From an uncultured Veillonella sp. (GTDB taxonomy: Bacteria > Bacillota > Negativicutes > Veillonellales > Veillonellaceae), in assembly GCF_938010505.1 (NCBI RefSeq), contig NZ_CALLVP010000059.1:1-24217 (forward strand): DNA of 24,217 nucleotides. Reading direction: 5' to 3'. Shown here piece by piece: positions 1 to 7,432 of the stretch. The position numbers and the translations under genes were made by a program. The stretch's first letter is position 1. Every line of letters begins with the position of its first letter. The notes under the pieces were generated by a model. The model made no database searches. It saw only the letters and a list, made by a program, of their open reading frames with translations, and was not told where the DNA came from.

Positions 1-18
1 GCTACGGAACGGAAGTGA
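1..18 (+). CDS. Possible 3' end of an upstream gene (ExbD-like tail?)
   Basis: Reading frame 1 gives the residues ATERK followed by TGA at 16-18, four bases before the ATG of the TonB-like gene. Many ExbD proteins end in a similar ATE-type tail and exbD often precedes tonB, so this may be the last codons of exbD. Only five residues are visible, and frame 3 also stays open to 44, so the assignment is a guess from context. Confidence 0.25.
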   Translation, partial: ATERK

Positions 19-22
19 TTCC

Positions 23-880
23 ATGTTTGAATCACATTATCTGAAACCTTTTATTGTGTCTTTAGGCATTACAATTATGCTTATCTCTGGCATGGGGCTT
101 TCCTTACGTGGTATCGTTGGAACAGGTGTGGCTTATGATGCAGCAGAGGTTAGCTTTCATCTGCCTGATGATGGTGAAAGCGATGCAGGGACAAAAGTTA
201 CTGAGACTGTGCCTAAGCCTGAGGAAAAGCTGCTAGTTGAAACTGTGACTCCTGAAGAGGCTGCAGCTAAGGCGACTCCTATAGTACCGGAACGTAAGCC
301 TGATGAAAGTACTAACGACTCAAATACAAGCACTAAAGATTTAAATGCAAGTAATGCTGTGTCTAGTGCTCATCGGGAATGGGCTATTCCAAAAGCCATA
401 GAATCGGAAGCGAGTAGCAATGAACAAGCTGTTGTTATGAATGGAAATGATTCTAAGGCTAGTAAGTCTGTTAAGGATAGCAAATTTCCTATAGGTAAGG
501 ATATAACAGCTGATCCCAATGCCGAGGGAAACGGCTTTGCCGAAACTAGTGATTTATCCTTTCTCTCTAATCTAGCTTGGAGTTTATTAAATCTGGGACA
601 ACAAGCGCTTTTACAAAAGCCAGATATCAACCCCCAAGAATATTTAAAAACTGTGCAAGAACAGGGCAAGAGATCTATCGTAACGGGTAAGGTTGTAGTG
701 CGCGTTAACTTTGATGTTAATGGCCGTGTCATCGTCGGGGAGCATACGCCGCTCATCGTGGACGAGGTACCACAAGCTGTAAAAGAAGAAGCACTGCGCA
801 TTATTAAAAGTAGTGGCTCTATCATCAATCGAAGAGGGGAACCCGTATATCTAGCAGTTCCTGTCGTTTTAGGACAATAA
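23..880 (+). CDS. TonB-like energy-transducer protein
   Basis: The 285-aa protein has a short N-terminal cytoplasmic stretch and one hydrophobic segment (about residues 10-30). A long Pro/Glu/Ser-rich, low-complexity region follows (about 35-170), as expected for a periplasm-spanning linker. The C-terminal domain (about 222-285) has the TonB pattern of a beta strand with VxVxFDVNGRV, a helix with AVKEEALRIIKSSG, and a final strand ending in PVVLGQ. TonB couples inner-membrane proton motive force, through ExbB/ExbD, to outer-membrane receptors. The start at 23 is favoured by GGAAG at 11-15. Frame 2 stays open upstream to the window edge, so an earlier start cannot be excluded. A strong terminator follows at once. 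It could instead be a TolA-like or periplasmic protein with a TonB_C domain. Confidence 0.6.
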   Translation: MFESHYLKPFIVSLGITIMLISGMGLSLRGIVGTGVAYDAAEVSFHLPDDGESDAGTKVTETVPKPEEKLLVETVTPEEAAAKATPIVPERKPDESTNDSNTSTKDLNASNAVSSAHREWAIPKAIESEASSNEQAVVMNGNDSKASKSVKDSKFPIGKDITADPNAEGNGFAETSDLSFLSNLAWSLLNLGQQALLQKPDINPQEYLKTVQEQGKRSIVTGKVVVRVNFDVNGRVIVGEHTPLIVDEVPQAVKEEALRIIKSSGSIINRRGEPVYLAVPVVLGQ

Positions 881-925
881 AGAGGCATATCACATACCAG
901 AGTATGTAAGATATGCCTCTTTTGT
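879..925 (+). terminator. Rho-independent terminator after the TonB-like gene
   Basis: The 12-nt arm 879-890 (AAAGAGGCATAT) pairs with 911-922, with an inner stem of ACATAC (892-897) and GTATGT (902-907). T residues follow. The stop codon lies in the base of the stem. Confidence 0.85.
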
Positions 926-1025
926 TATGTTTGTAATAAGCAATTGTATTAGTTGATGCTATGGACTGCCATGAAATGTTTGTTTTATGTGAGTTATGTT
1001 TCTAGAATTAATTATATGGATTGTA

Positions 1026-1436
1026 TTAATTTTGATTTGTAAGCATCGTTTTTGTAGAGTTAAAGACAGCTAGGTATACAATGGCCCCACCGATAAACAA
1101 GGTCGCTTGCATAGGTGCGCTAAATTGATCGGCACGCCACAATGCAAAAGCGTAGAAGAACATAGTGATTAACATGATGAGGAATGCGATGATAACGCGT
1201 ACGTTAGTATGTACCGCTAATGATGTAGTAATGCGGGATTTATTCATCATTACGTAAATTAAGGATACTATGATGTCTGCCGTAAAGATGGAGAAGATAA
1301 AGTTGTAATCAAACTCACCAAAGAGGACTATGGCCAAGCCGATAAAACTGAGCCCAAAGAATAAGCGTAAAATAGTGCCTGCTATATTAGATTCATTGCG
1401 CTGTACGCGGCGCTCTTTTCGATTTAAATTTGCCAT
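1026..1436 (-). CDS. Small four-helix integral membrane protein, function unknown
   Basis: The 136-aa protein begins with a basic cytoplasmic tail (KERRVQR). Four hydrophobic segments follow at about residues 20-40, 44-64, 79-100 and 108-126, so it is an inner-membrane protein. I recognise no family signature or catalytic motif. The start is supported by GGGAGG on the minus strand about 5 nt upstream of the ATG. It is convergent with the TonB-like gene and divergent from purB, so it is probably a single-gene transcript. No function can be assigned. Confidence 0.7.
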   Translation of the reverse strand: MANLNRKERRVQRNESNIAGTILRLFFGLSFIGLAIVLFGEFDYNFIFSIFTADIIVSLIYVMMNKSRITTSLAVHTNVRVIIAFLIMLITMFFYAFALWRADQFSAPMQATLFIGGAIVYLAVFNSTKTMLTNQN

Positions 1437-1604
1437 GAAAGCCTCCCAGTAATGATATACAAGTCCATGTATATTTCAGATGATTCTAGTATATCATTTT
1501 ATTCGGATAAATACATAGATACAGCATTAATATAACTGAATTCTGATAGTTACTGTATCTGTTATAAATAATTGATTTTAAACAAATACGAAATCACCAA
1601 TAAA

Positions 1605-1645
1605 CACGAACGATAAGCAAAATTAATATAATTATCATTCGGAAA
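1605..1645 (+). promoter_or_regulatory. Candidate PurR-type dyad (PurBox) upstream of purB
   Basis: CGAACGATAA (1607-1616) faces an inverted TTATCATTCG (1632-1641). The two are near-perfect complements (CGAAYGATAA) and their outer span is 35 bp. B. subtilis-type PurR binds paired CGAAC-containing inverted repeats upstream of purine genes. The same 35-bp CGAA to TTCG span occurs upstream of purA in this window. That identification is inference. Confidence 0.55.
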
Positions 1646-1660
1646 ATTTAGGCGCTTTCA

Positions 1661-1689
1661 TTGAATGGAGCTTTCACATATGGTACAAT
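1661..1689 (+). promoter_or_regulatory. purB promoter
   Basis: TTGAAT (1661-1666), a 17-bp spacer and TACAAT (1684-1689) form a good sigma-70 type promoter. It lies 40 bp upstream of the purB ATG and just downstream of the candidate PurBox. The ribosome binding site AAAGGAG is at 1718-1724. Confidence 0.65.
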
Positions 1690-1729
1690 AATTCTATAAA
1701 TCTAGCTTTTATCATGCAAAGGAGATATC

Positions 1730-3025
1730 ATGATACCACGTTATACACGAGAAGAAATGGGCCATATTTGGAGCGAACGCAACGAGTTCGACACAATGTT
1801 ATTGGTGGAGACCCTCGCATCCGAGGCGCAAGCTGAATTGGGCATTATCCCTAAAGAAGCGGCAAAAACAATTCGTGAAAAGGGCAATTTCGACGTTGAG
1901 CGCATTCATGAAATCGAAAAGGAAACGAACCACGATATCATTTCCTTCGTAACAGCAGTGGGCGAATACGTAGGTCCTGAAGCGGCAAAATATATCCATC
2001 TTGGCCTTACCTCTACAGACGTGAAAGATACGGCGCTTGGTTACATGATGAAACAAGCATGCGATATCTTGATTGATGACTTGAAGCGTTTGCACGAAGT
2101 GTTGCGTCGTCGCGCAGCTGAGTTCAAATATACACCTATGATTGGTCGTACCCACGGCATCCACGGCGAACCTACTACATTTGGTTTAAAATTGGCGTTG
2201 TGGATGGCTGAAGTAGAACGCGATATTGAACGCATGGAACATGCTCGTAAAAGCGTAGCCGTTGGTAAATTGTCCGGTGCTGTTGGCACTTACTCCAACA
2301 TCGATCCATTCGTAGAACAATATGTATGCGAGAAATTAGGTCTTGAACCTGTTAAAATTGCTACGCAAGTCGTACAGCGTGATCGTCATGCTGAATTATT
2401 GTCTACCATCGCTGTTGTAGGCGGCACATTGGATAAAATTGGCAAAGAAATTCGTCACTTGCAACGTACAGAAGTGCGCGAAGCGGAAGAATATTTCAGC
2501 CCTAAACAAAAGGGTTCCTCCGCGATGCCTCATAAACGCAATCCTATCACTTGTGAAAGAATCTGCGGCATGGCTCGCTTGCTTCGTGGCTATGCACAAT
2601 CTGCTTTTGAAGATCAAGCTTTATGGCATGAACGCGATATTTCTCACAGCTCCGTAGAACGGGTAATTTTGCCAGATGCAACAATCGCGTTGAACTATAT
2701 GCTTCACTTAACAATTCGTACCATCGACAAATTGTTGGTATATCCTGAAACAATGCTTAAAAACCTCAATCTGACTGGTGGCCTTGTATTCAGCCAAACA
2801 ATTTTGACTCATCTTGTAGATAAAGGTGCAGTGCGCGATGAAGCATACCGTTGGGTTCAAAAATACGCTATGGAACGCTGGCTTGAAGGCAAAGATTTTG
2901 CGACAGGTCTTAAATCTGATGAAAACATCAAGAAGTACATGACTGCTGAAGAAATCGATGCATGCTTCGATCCACATAAATTGCTAAAACATGTTGATAC
3001 AATCATGGCTCGCTTTGGCCTATAA
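1730..3025 (+). CDS. purB: Adenylosuccinate lyase
   Basis: The 431-aa enzyme of the fumarase/aspartase superfamily cleaves SAICAR to AICAR and adenylosuccinate to AMP, releasing fumarate each time. The superfamily signature GSSAMPHKRNP is at residues 262-272 and includes the mobile-loop serines 263/264. An upstream TGRTHG-like segment (MIGRTHGIHGEPTTFG) carries the conserved catalytic-region histidines. Length matches bacterial PurB (about 430 aa). The start is fixed by AAAGGAG 5 nt upstream. It is cytosolic and transcribed alone from a good promoter behind a candidate PurR box. The next purine gene, purA, lies about 2.2 kb downstream. Confidence 0.96.
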   Translation: MIPRYTREEMGHIWSERNEFDTMLLVETLASEAQAELGIIPKEAAKTIREKGNFDVERIHEIEKETNHDIISFVTAVGEYVGPEAAKYIHLGLTSTDVKDTALGYMMKQACDILIDDLKRLHEVLRRRAAEFKYTPMIGRTHGIHGEPTTFGLKLALWMAEVERDIERMEHARKSVAVGKLSGAVGTYSNIDPFVEQYVCEKLGLEPVKIATQVVQRDRHAELLSTIAVVGGTLDKIGKEIRHLQRTEVREAEEYFSPKQKGSSAMPHKRNPITCERICGMARLLRGYAQSAFEDQALWHERDISHSSVERVILPDATIALNYMLHLTIRTIDKLLVYPETMLKNLNLTGGLVFSQTILTHLVDKGAVRDEAYRWVQKYAMERWLEGKDFATGLKSDENIKKYMTAEEIDACFDPHKLLKHVDTIMARFGL

Positions 3026-3061
3026 TTGTAGGGACTTCCCACATAACATATGAAAGATTAG

Positions 3062-3128
3062 GGTAGGTATATTCCAACAAGCCTAGGGCTCATGCATTAG
3101 GTGTTGGCTGTGCCTACCTGTTTTGTTT
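3062..3128 (+). terminator. Long imperfect hairpin with T-tract between purB and the MFS gene
   Basis: GGTAGGTAT (3062-3070) pairs with 3110-3118 through nine pairs, two or more of them wobble. CCAAC (3074-3078) pairs with GTTGG (3103-3107), and CCTA (3082-3085) with TAGG (3098-3101). TGTTTTGTTTTA follows. It can act as the purB terminator, but it ends only a few bases before the AGGAGG of the next gene, so it may instead be a leader or attenuator element. Confidence 0.5.
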
Positions 3129-3139
3129 TAGGAGGTTAT

Positions 3140-4288
3140 ATGAAACGTATTATACGAAAGTACGGACCGCCTATTTTTCACTGCATTAATGACTTCGGTC
3201 AAGGTTCGCTGGCGGCACTCATACCGTTTTTTATCGCTAACTTTGGCCTTAATTACTATCAATCGGCTTCCATCATTTTCTGTAATACCGTGGTGGCTTC
3301 CGTGGCACAGCCCGTATTGGGCTATGTGGCGGATCGGTGGCGCGTGCCCTGGTTTATTCCCGTTGGGTTTACGGTGACTCTCGTGTCCATTAGCGCCATG
3401 GCAATGGCTACGAGTTATGAAATGATACTCGCCCTGTCGCTCTTGGCGGGGGTAGGGGCAGCGTTATTCCATCCTGAGGCGGCTCTCCTTGTGAATCATA
3501 CGCAATCACATGAAATCGGTAATGCCATGGGACGCTTTGCGGTGGGCGGCAGTGCAGGCTTTGCTTTGGGGCCTCTCATCGCTGGTGGTGTTTACGTTTT
3601 CGGCGGACATTTCTTATGGGTGTTTACCGCTATTGCTTTGTTAGGCATATTGCTGTATATGTACGCCTTTACGGGTAAAACAGATACGATTCGTGCTAGT
3701 GAAAGTGAAAGCCTTGCTAAATCTGCTAACACGGGCACAAATGATTGGGTGAGCTTCGGCAAGCTGTTTTTTGTCATAGCTTCTCGATCAATTTTATTCT
3801 CCGTATTATCTATATTTATTCCTATTTTGTATATTACCGTTATTAACGGTGAAGCCAGTACATCGAGTTTGGCACTTACGCTGTACTTTGCTATGGGCGC
3901 TGTCCTTACCTATATGGGCGGGGCGCTATCTGATAAGCTCGGCTTCCTTAAAACAGTGCGCTTAGGGAATCTTATTTTCTTGCCTTCGATTTTAGTCTTT
4001 ATCTTTGTGCCAAATGAATGGGGCTTCTTTGGTGCCATGATACCGATGGCCTTCGGTGTATTCTCACAATATGGTCCCATTACCGTTTTAGGGCAAAAAT
4101 ACCTTGGTAAAAATGCAGGCTTTGCGTCGGGAGTTACTTTGGGTTTAGGGATAACTCTTGGTGGCCTCGTAGCGCCTTATATTGGACACTTGGCAGATAT
4201 CTATGACGTACAAACTGCATTGATGACGTTGATACCGGTAGGATTGATGGGGCTCTTAATGAGCTTCTGGTTAAAAGAACCAAAATAA
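3140..4288 (+). CDS. MFS transporter, fosmidomycin-resistance (Fsr)-like
   Basis: This 382-aa polytopic membrane protein has about 12 hydrophobic helices. Its N-terminus (HCINDFGQGSLAALIPFF followed by a QPVLGYVADRW loop) resembles Fsr-type major facilitator exporters, which begin with a HxxNDxxQGxLPxLLP pattern and carry the GxxxDR-type loop 2-3. It is expected to export small molecules across the inner membrane by proton antiport; the substrate is not inferable. I chose ATG 3140 over the earlier GTG at 3101 because AGGAGG lies at 3130-3135 and the GTG falls inside the upstream hairpin. It is followed by a strong terminator. Confidence 0.75.
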   Translation: MKRIIRKYGPPIFHCINDFGQGSLAALIPFFIANFGLNYYQSASIIFCNTVVASVAQPVLGYVADRWRVPWFIPVGFTVTLVSISAMAMATSYEMILALSLLAGVGAALFHPEAALLVNHTQSHEIGNAMGRFAVGGSAGFALGPLIAGGVYVFGGHFLWVFTAIALLGILLYMYAFTGKTDTIRASESESLAKSANTGTNDWVSFGKLFFVIASRSILFSVLSIFIPILYITVINGEASTSSLALTLYFAMGAVLTYMGGALSDKLGFLKTVRLGNLIFLPSILVFIFVPNEWGFFGAMIPMAFGVFSQYGPITVLGQKYLGKNAGFASGVTLGLGITLGGLVAPYIGHLADIYDVQTALMTLIPVGLMGLLMSFWLKEPK

Positions 4289-4393
4289 CATCGCTGCAAT
4301 AAATCATATTAAAGATGTGATGGTAGGTAAGTAGCTGAATTGTATGAAAGAATTAAAATAGAATATTTTGACTAGTTAAAATGTCAATACATG

Positions 4394-4425
4394 GGAGGTG
4401 ACTAATGGTCACCTCCTATTTGTTT
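4394..4425 (+). terminator. Rho-independent terminator after the MFS gene
   Basis: Perfect 9-bp stem GGAGGTGAC (4394-4402) / GTCACCTCC (4408-4416) with a 5-nt loop, followed by TATTTGTTT. Confidence 0.85.
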
Positions 4426-4497
4426 ACTTTAATGAACCAGTTATCTATATTGGATATAGTAAGACTTTAAATTTTTATATCTCTATATTTCGGTATC

Positions 4498-4526
4498 TTT
4501 ACTGGATATATGTTTTAACATATAAT
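4498..4526 (+). promoter_or_regulatory. Toxin-antitoxin promoter with palindromic operator
   Basis: TTTACT (4498-4503), 17 bp and TATAAT (4521-4526) form a promoter. Between and overlapping the boxes lies the dyad TATATGTT-TT-AACATATA (4507-4524), a typical place for autorepression by the HigA-type antitoxin. A second short dyad, CTATAT-TGG-ATATAG (4445-4459), lies upstream. Operator function is inferred. Confidence 0.6.
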
Positions 4527-4560
4527 TGAAGTAAAGATTTCTTCTAGTATTAGGAGGAAT

Positions 4561-4914
4561 ATGATGGATACGTTTTCTGTTGTTTTTTATGAAACTCTAA
4601 GTGGAGATAAACCAGCAAAAGTATTCTTAAATGAACTTTCAGATAAGTAGCAAGCTAAAACAATTCGAGATCTAAAGATACTCGAATTATATGGCAATCG
4701 TTTGAGAGAGCCTCAGTCTAAATATTTAGAAGAGGGCATTTATGAGTTGCGTACAAAACAAGGTTCAAATATTTTTAGGATATTATATTTCTTTTTTGTG
4801 GGAAAATGCATTGTTTTGACGAATGGTTTTGTTAAAAAATCTATGAAAACGCCTAAGGATGCAATTACATTGGCTGTTAAGTATAAAAATGACTATATTG
4901 AGAGGTATACATAA
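4561..4914 (+). pseudogene. HigB/RelE-type (phage Gp49-like) toxin with one internal stop
   Basis: Reading from ATG 4561 or, by RBS spacing from AGGAGG 4552-4557, ATG 4564, the frame meets TAG at 4648-4650 (codon 30 from 4561). It then continues open to TAA at 4912-4914. Both sides of the stop match the Gp49-like toxin pattern: PAKVFLNELSDK before it and KTIRDLKILELYGNRLREP, YELRTKQGSNIFRILYFF and LTNGFVKKSMKTP after it. Such toxins are ribosome-dependent mRNA interferases. There is no frameshift, so the inactivation is a single nonsense change and may be recent. The start codon, promoter and antitoxin gene remain intact. An internal restart at ATG 4741-4743 or GTG would lack the N-terminal part. 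Confidence 0.8.
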
Positions 4915-4915
4915 T

Positions 4916-5188
4916 ATGGAAACGTTAGATCAATATTTAGAGAAACAATTAAAAAATCCGAAGTTTAAAAAAGATTGGGATACGTTAGATGATGAGTATC
5001 AAATCATTCAGAATATAGTTGAGGCGCGATTAGCCGCTCATATGACTCAGATGCAATTATCTGAATTAACCGGTATTACACAATCCGATATTAGCAAGAT
5101 TGAAAATGGAAATGGAAATCCATCTTTGAAAACATTGCAAAAAATAGCCCGTGCTTTTGGGAAGAAACTAAAGATTGAATTTGTATAA
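4916..5188 (+). CDS. HigA-type antitoxin, XRE-family HTH
   Basis: The 90-aa protein has an N-terminal charged region and an XRE helix-turn-helix at about residues 44-64 (QMQLSELTGITQSDISKIE). It ends with the FGKKLKIEFV strand common in HigA-like antitoxins. The ATG at 4916 starts one base after the toxin stop, with GAGAGG at 4900-4905. An upstream in-frame ATG at 4859 would lie deep inside the toxin and lacks an RBS. Known relatives bind the toxin and repress the shared promoter through the HTH. Here the toxin frame carries a stop, so this gene may survive as a lone repressor or to neutralise related toxins. Confidence 0.85.
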   Translation: METLDQYLEKQLKNPKFKKDWDTLDDEYQIIQNIVEARLAAHMTQMQLSELTGITQSDISKIENGNGNPSLKTLQKIARAFGKKLKIEFV

Positions 5189-5192
5189 ATAC

Positions 5193-5239
5193 TTTCACAG
5201 AGTCCGAACATTGTTGTATAATAAAAATGAATTGTTTCG
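5193..5239 (+). promoter_or_regulatory. purA promoter overlapped by a candidate PurR dyad
   Basis: TTTCAC (5193-5198), an 18-bp spacer and TATAAT (5217-5222) form the promoter. CCGAACATT (5204-5212) faces TTGTTTCG (5232-5239). From CGAA (5205) to TTCG (5239) the outer span is 35 bp, identical to that upstream of purB. The left half matches the B. subtilis PurR half-site well; the right half is weaker. The dyad covers the -10 box, which would suit repression. Confidence 0.55.
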
Positions 5240-5262
5240 ATTGTTACATGGAGGATATAGAT

Positions 5263-6546
5263 ATGGCAACAAGTATGGTTATCGGCACTCAATGGGGTGA
5301 CGAGGGTAAAGGTAAAATCGTTGACTGGATCGCAGAACGTGCGGATGTTGTAGTGCGCAGTCAAGGTGGTAATAATGCAGGTCATACTGTTGTAGTAGAT
5401 GACAAAGCGTTTGCGCTTCGCCTTTTACCAAGCGGTATCTTATATGATAATAAACAAAATATCGTGGGTACTGGTGTTGTTATCGACCCTAAAGTTTTAT
5501 TACAAGAGATTGAAGGCCTTGAAAAGCAAGGTAGATCAGCTAAATCCCTTCAAATTTCCGACCGTGCACATGTAATTATGCCATACCATATCGCTCTAGA
5601 TAATGCTGAGGAAGCATCTAAAGGTGATGCTAAAATCGGTACTACTAAAAACGGCATCGGCCCTTGCTATGCTGATAAAATCAATCGTATCGGTATCCGT
5701 ATTTGCGATTTGTATGATATGGAAACATTCAAACAAAAATTAGCGTACAATGTAGAATTTAAAAATAAAATGCTTACTAAGGTATATGATGCTGAACCGG
5801 TTAACTACGATGAAATCTTAGCGGATTACACCAAATACGCAGAAGCCTTGAAGCCTTATGTAAGAGATACTAATGCGGCTGTTCTTAAAGCCGTTCAAGA
5901 GGATAAAAAGGTATTGTTCGAAGGTGCTCAAGCTACTATGCTCGACCTTGATCATGGTACCTATCCATTCGTAACATCTTCTCATCCAATCGCAGGCGGT
6001 GCTTCCACAGGCGCTGGTGTGGGTCCTAACTACTTGAAAAATATCTTCGGTGTAGTAAAAGCTTACGCTACACGCGTTGGTGCGGGTCCGTTCCCTACAG
6101 AACTTCTTAACGAAATTGGCGATAACCTTCGTGAGCTTGGTCATGAGTTCGGTACTGTAACTGGTCGTCCTCGTCGTTGCGGTTGGTTAGACCTCATGGT
6201 TGTAAAATACGCAGCAGGTCTTAACAGCCTTGATTATTTGGCTATTACTCGCTTGGATATTCTTGATACTTTCAAAGAATTGAAAATCTGCGTAGGTTAC
6301 AAATTAAATGGTAAAGACGTAGAAGGCTTCCCAGCTAACTTGAAAGATCTTGAAGCATGCGAGGCAGTTTACGAAACATTGCCAGGTTGGGAAACAGATA
6401 TCTCTGGTATTCGTGAATATGATAAATTGCCTGAAAATGCTCGCAAGTATGTAGAACGAATTGCTGAAGTAACAGGTGTACCTTTGGGTATCGTATCCGT
6501 TGGCCCTAACCGTAGCCAAACTATCGATCTAGTAAACGTATTCTAA
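5263..6546 (+). CDS. purA: Adenylosuccinate synthetase
   Basis: The 427-aa enzyme joins IMP and aspartate with GTP hydrolysis to form adenylosuccinate, the substrate of PurB. The N-terminal GTQWGDEGKGKIVD motif (residues 8-21) contains the catalytic Asp13, and GNNAGHTV contains His41. The later VTGRPRRCGWLDL segment is the family's conserved IMP/aspartate region. I chose ATG 5263 because GGAGG lies at 5250-5254 and the upstream in-frame ATG at 5227 sits at or before the predicted transcription start. Length is normal. It is cytosolic, in its own transcript, and ends at a strong terminator. Confidence 0.97.
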   Translation: MATSMVIGTQWGDEGKGKIVDWIAERADVVVRSQGGNNAGHTVVVDDKAFALRLLPSGILYDNKQNIVGTGVVIDPKVLLQEIEGLEKQGRSAKSLQISDRAHVIMPYHIALDNAEEASKGDAKIGTTKNGIGPCYADKINRIGIRICDLYDMETFKQKLAYNVEFKNKMLTKVYDAEPVNYDEILADYTKYAEALKPYVRDTNAAVLKAVQEDKKVLFEGAQATMLDLDHGTYPFVTSSHPIAGGASTGAGVGPNYLKNIFGVVKAYATRVGAGPFPTELLNEIGDNLRELGHEFGTVTGRPRRCGWLDLMVVKYAAGLNSLDYLAITRLDILDTFKELKICVGYKLNGKDVEGFPANLKDLEACEAVYETLPGWETDISGIREYDKLPENARKYVERIAEVTGVPLGIVSVGPNRSQTIDLVNVF

Positions 6547-6654
6547 GCTATACTAATTTGATATAATAGAAAAACTACATTTTATAGTACTGGTATAGTG
6601 TTATACATTTTAAAAATTTTCGCTATGCAATCGATTTATAGAATTATGCAGATT

Positions 6655-6680
6655 AGACCCCTCGTAGAGGGGTCTTTTGT
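6655..6680 (+). terminator. Rho-independent terminator downstream of purA
   Basis: Perfect 9-bp stem AGACCCCTC (6655-6663) / GAGGGGTCT (6667-6675) with a GTA loop, followed by TTTTGT. It lies about 110 bases beyond the purA stop codon. Confidence 0.85.
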
Positions 6681-7033
6681 ATTGAAAGTATTTAGAATAT
6701 AAAATAATATACTCTATATCTAATCCTTTAGATTACTACTGTAGTACGGTATATCGAAATATGCTATATAGTTATCAAAAAATTAGTAAATCGAAAAATC
6801 TATAGCAAATAATTGGGTACAACTGTTATATATACGAAATAATGTATAACTAAATTAATCTATATGATAAAAATTTGTTTAAAATATTCATATTATACAG
6901 ATTGCTGTGGGCTTAAATGAGTTTATAATAAGCTAAAATTTACTCATCTATAATTTTTTTGTATTCATAATAAATTATTAAGATACAAATATAAAGAAAA
7001 AAATAGATTTACATTAAGAAATAGTATATAATA

Positions 7034-7065
7034 GTATCAAGAAGTAGATTGATAATTTTTGATAC
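7034..7065 (+). promoter_or_regulatory. Candidate operator of the ArsR-family regulator
   Basis: The inverted repeat GTATCAA (7034-7040) / TTGATAC (7059-7065), with an 18-bp gap, lies directly after TATAAT (7027-7032) and just before the RBS (TGAGGAG, 7071-7077). Position and symmetry fit an autorepression site for the dimeric repressor encoded next. Inference only. Confidence 0.45.
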
Positions 7066-7085
7066 GGATCTGAGGAGTTAAAGAT

Positions 7086-7430
7086 ATGGTTGAAGTTTCT
7101 TACGAACGTTTAGCGACGATTTTTAAGGCATTAAGCGATGAAACAAGATTACACATCATCGATATGTTGTCTTGCAATGAATTATGTGCAGCTGATATTT
7201 TAGCGAGCTTCAATTTGTCTCAATCTACGTTGAGCTACCACATGAAAATCTTAATTGATGCAGGTGTAGTTAACTCTCAACGTAATGGCTTATGGACTCG
7301 TTACTCCATTAACGAAGCTACATTTGGCGACATTTTAGACATTCTTCCTCAATTATATAAAACTAAGGATGAGTGCATTTGCGCGCAAATTAAATACTGC
7401 CGTATTTCTGAGCACGAAAAAGAAGTGTAA
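7086..7430 (+). CDS. ArsR/SmtB-family winged-helix regulator
   Basis: This 114-aa protein has the ArsR fold. It begins with FKALSDETRLHIIDML (residues 13-28). The ELC motif (Cys34) at the start of the helix that carries the metal site in ArsR proteins is followed by Ala where ArsR has a second Cys. The recognition helix is SQSTLSYHMKIL (45-56), with the wing around RNGLWTRYSI. Additional cysteines are Cys30 and a C-terminal CxCx5C cluster (97, 99, 105). Metal or thiol sensing is plausible, but the inducer is not inferable. dinB starts 2 nt after its stop, so the two are probably co-transcribed. GAGGAG lies upstream of the start. Confidence 0.85.
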   Translation: MVEVSYERLATIFKALSDETRLHIIDMLSCNELCAADILASFNLSQSTLSYHMKILIDAGVVNSQRNGLWTRYSINEATFGDILDILPQLYKTKDECICAQIKYCRISEHEKEV

Positions 7431-7432
7431 CA

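Larger units (their letters stand above)
6547..7085. other. AT-rich intergenic stretch without genes
   Basis: After purA and its terminator (6655-6680) about 400 bases are very AT-rich, with stops in all frames. I see no RNA gene or repeat in it. The promoter region of the ArsR-family gene occupies the right end, with TATAAT at 7027-7032 and no convincing -35. Confidence 0.6.

Noticed and set aside
370..888. Long minus-strand reading frame opposite the TonB-like gene
   Set aside because: It is an antisense shadow with no RBS. It overlaps the terminator, and the plus-strand frame has clear domain structure.
5227..5262. Upstream start of purA
   Set aside because: The ATG at 5227 lies within 5 bases of the -10 box and inside the candidate PurR dyad. 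The GGAGG fits 5263.
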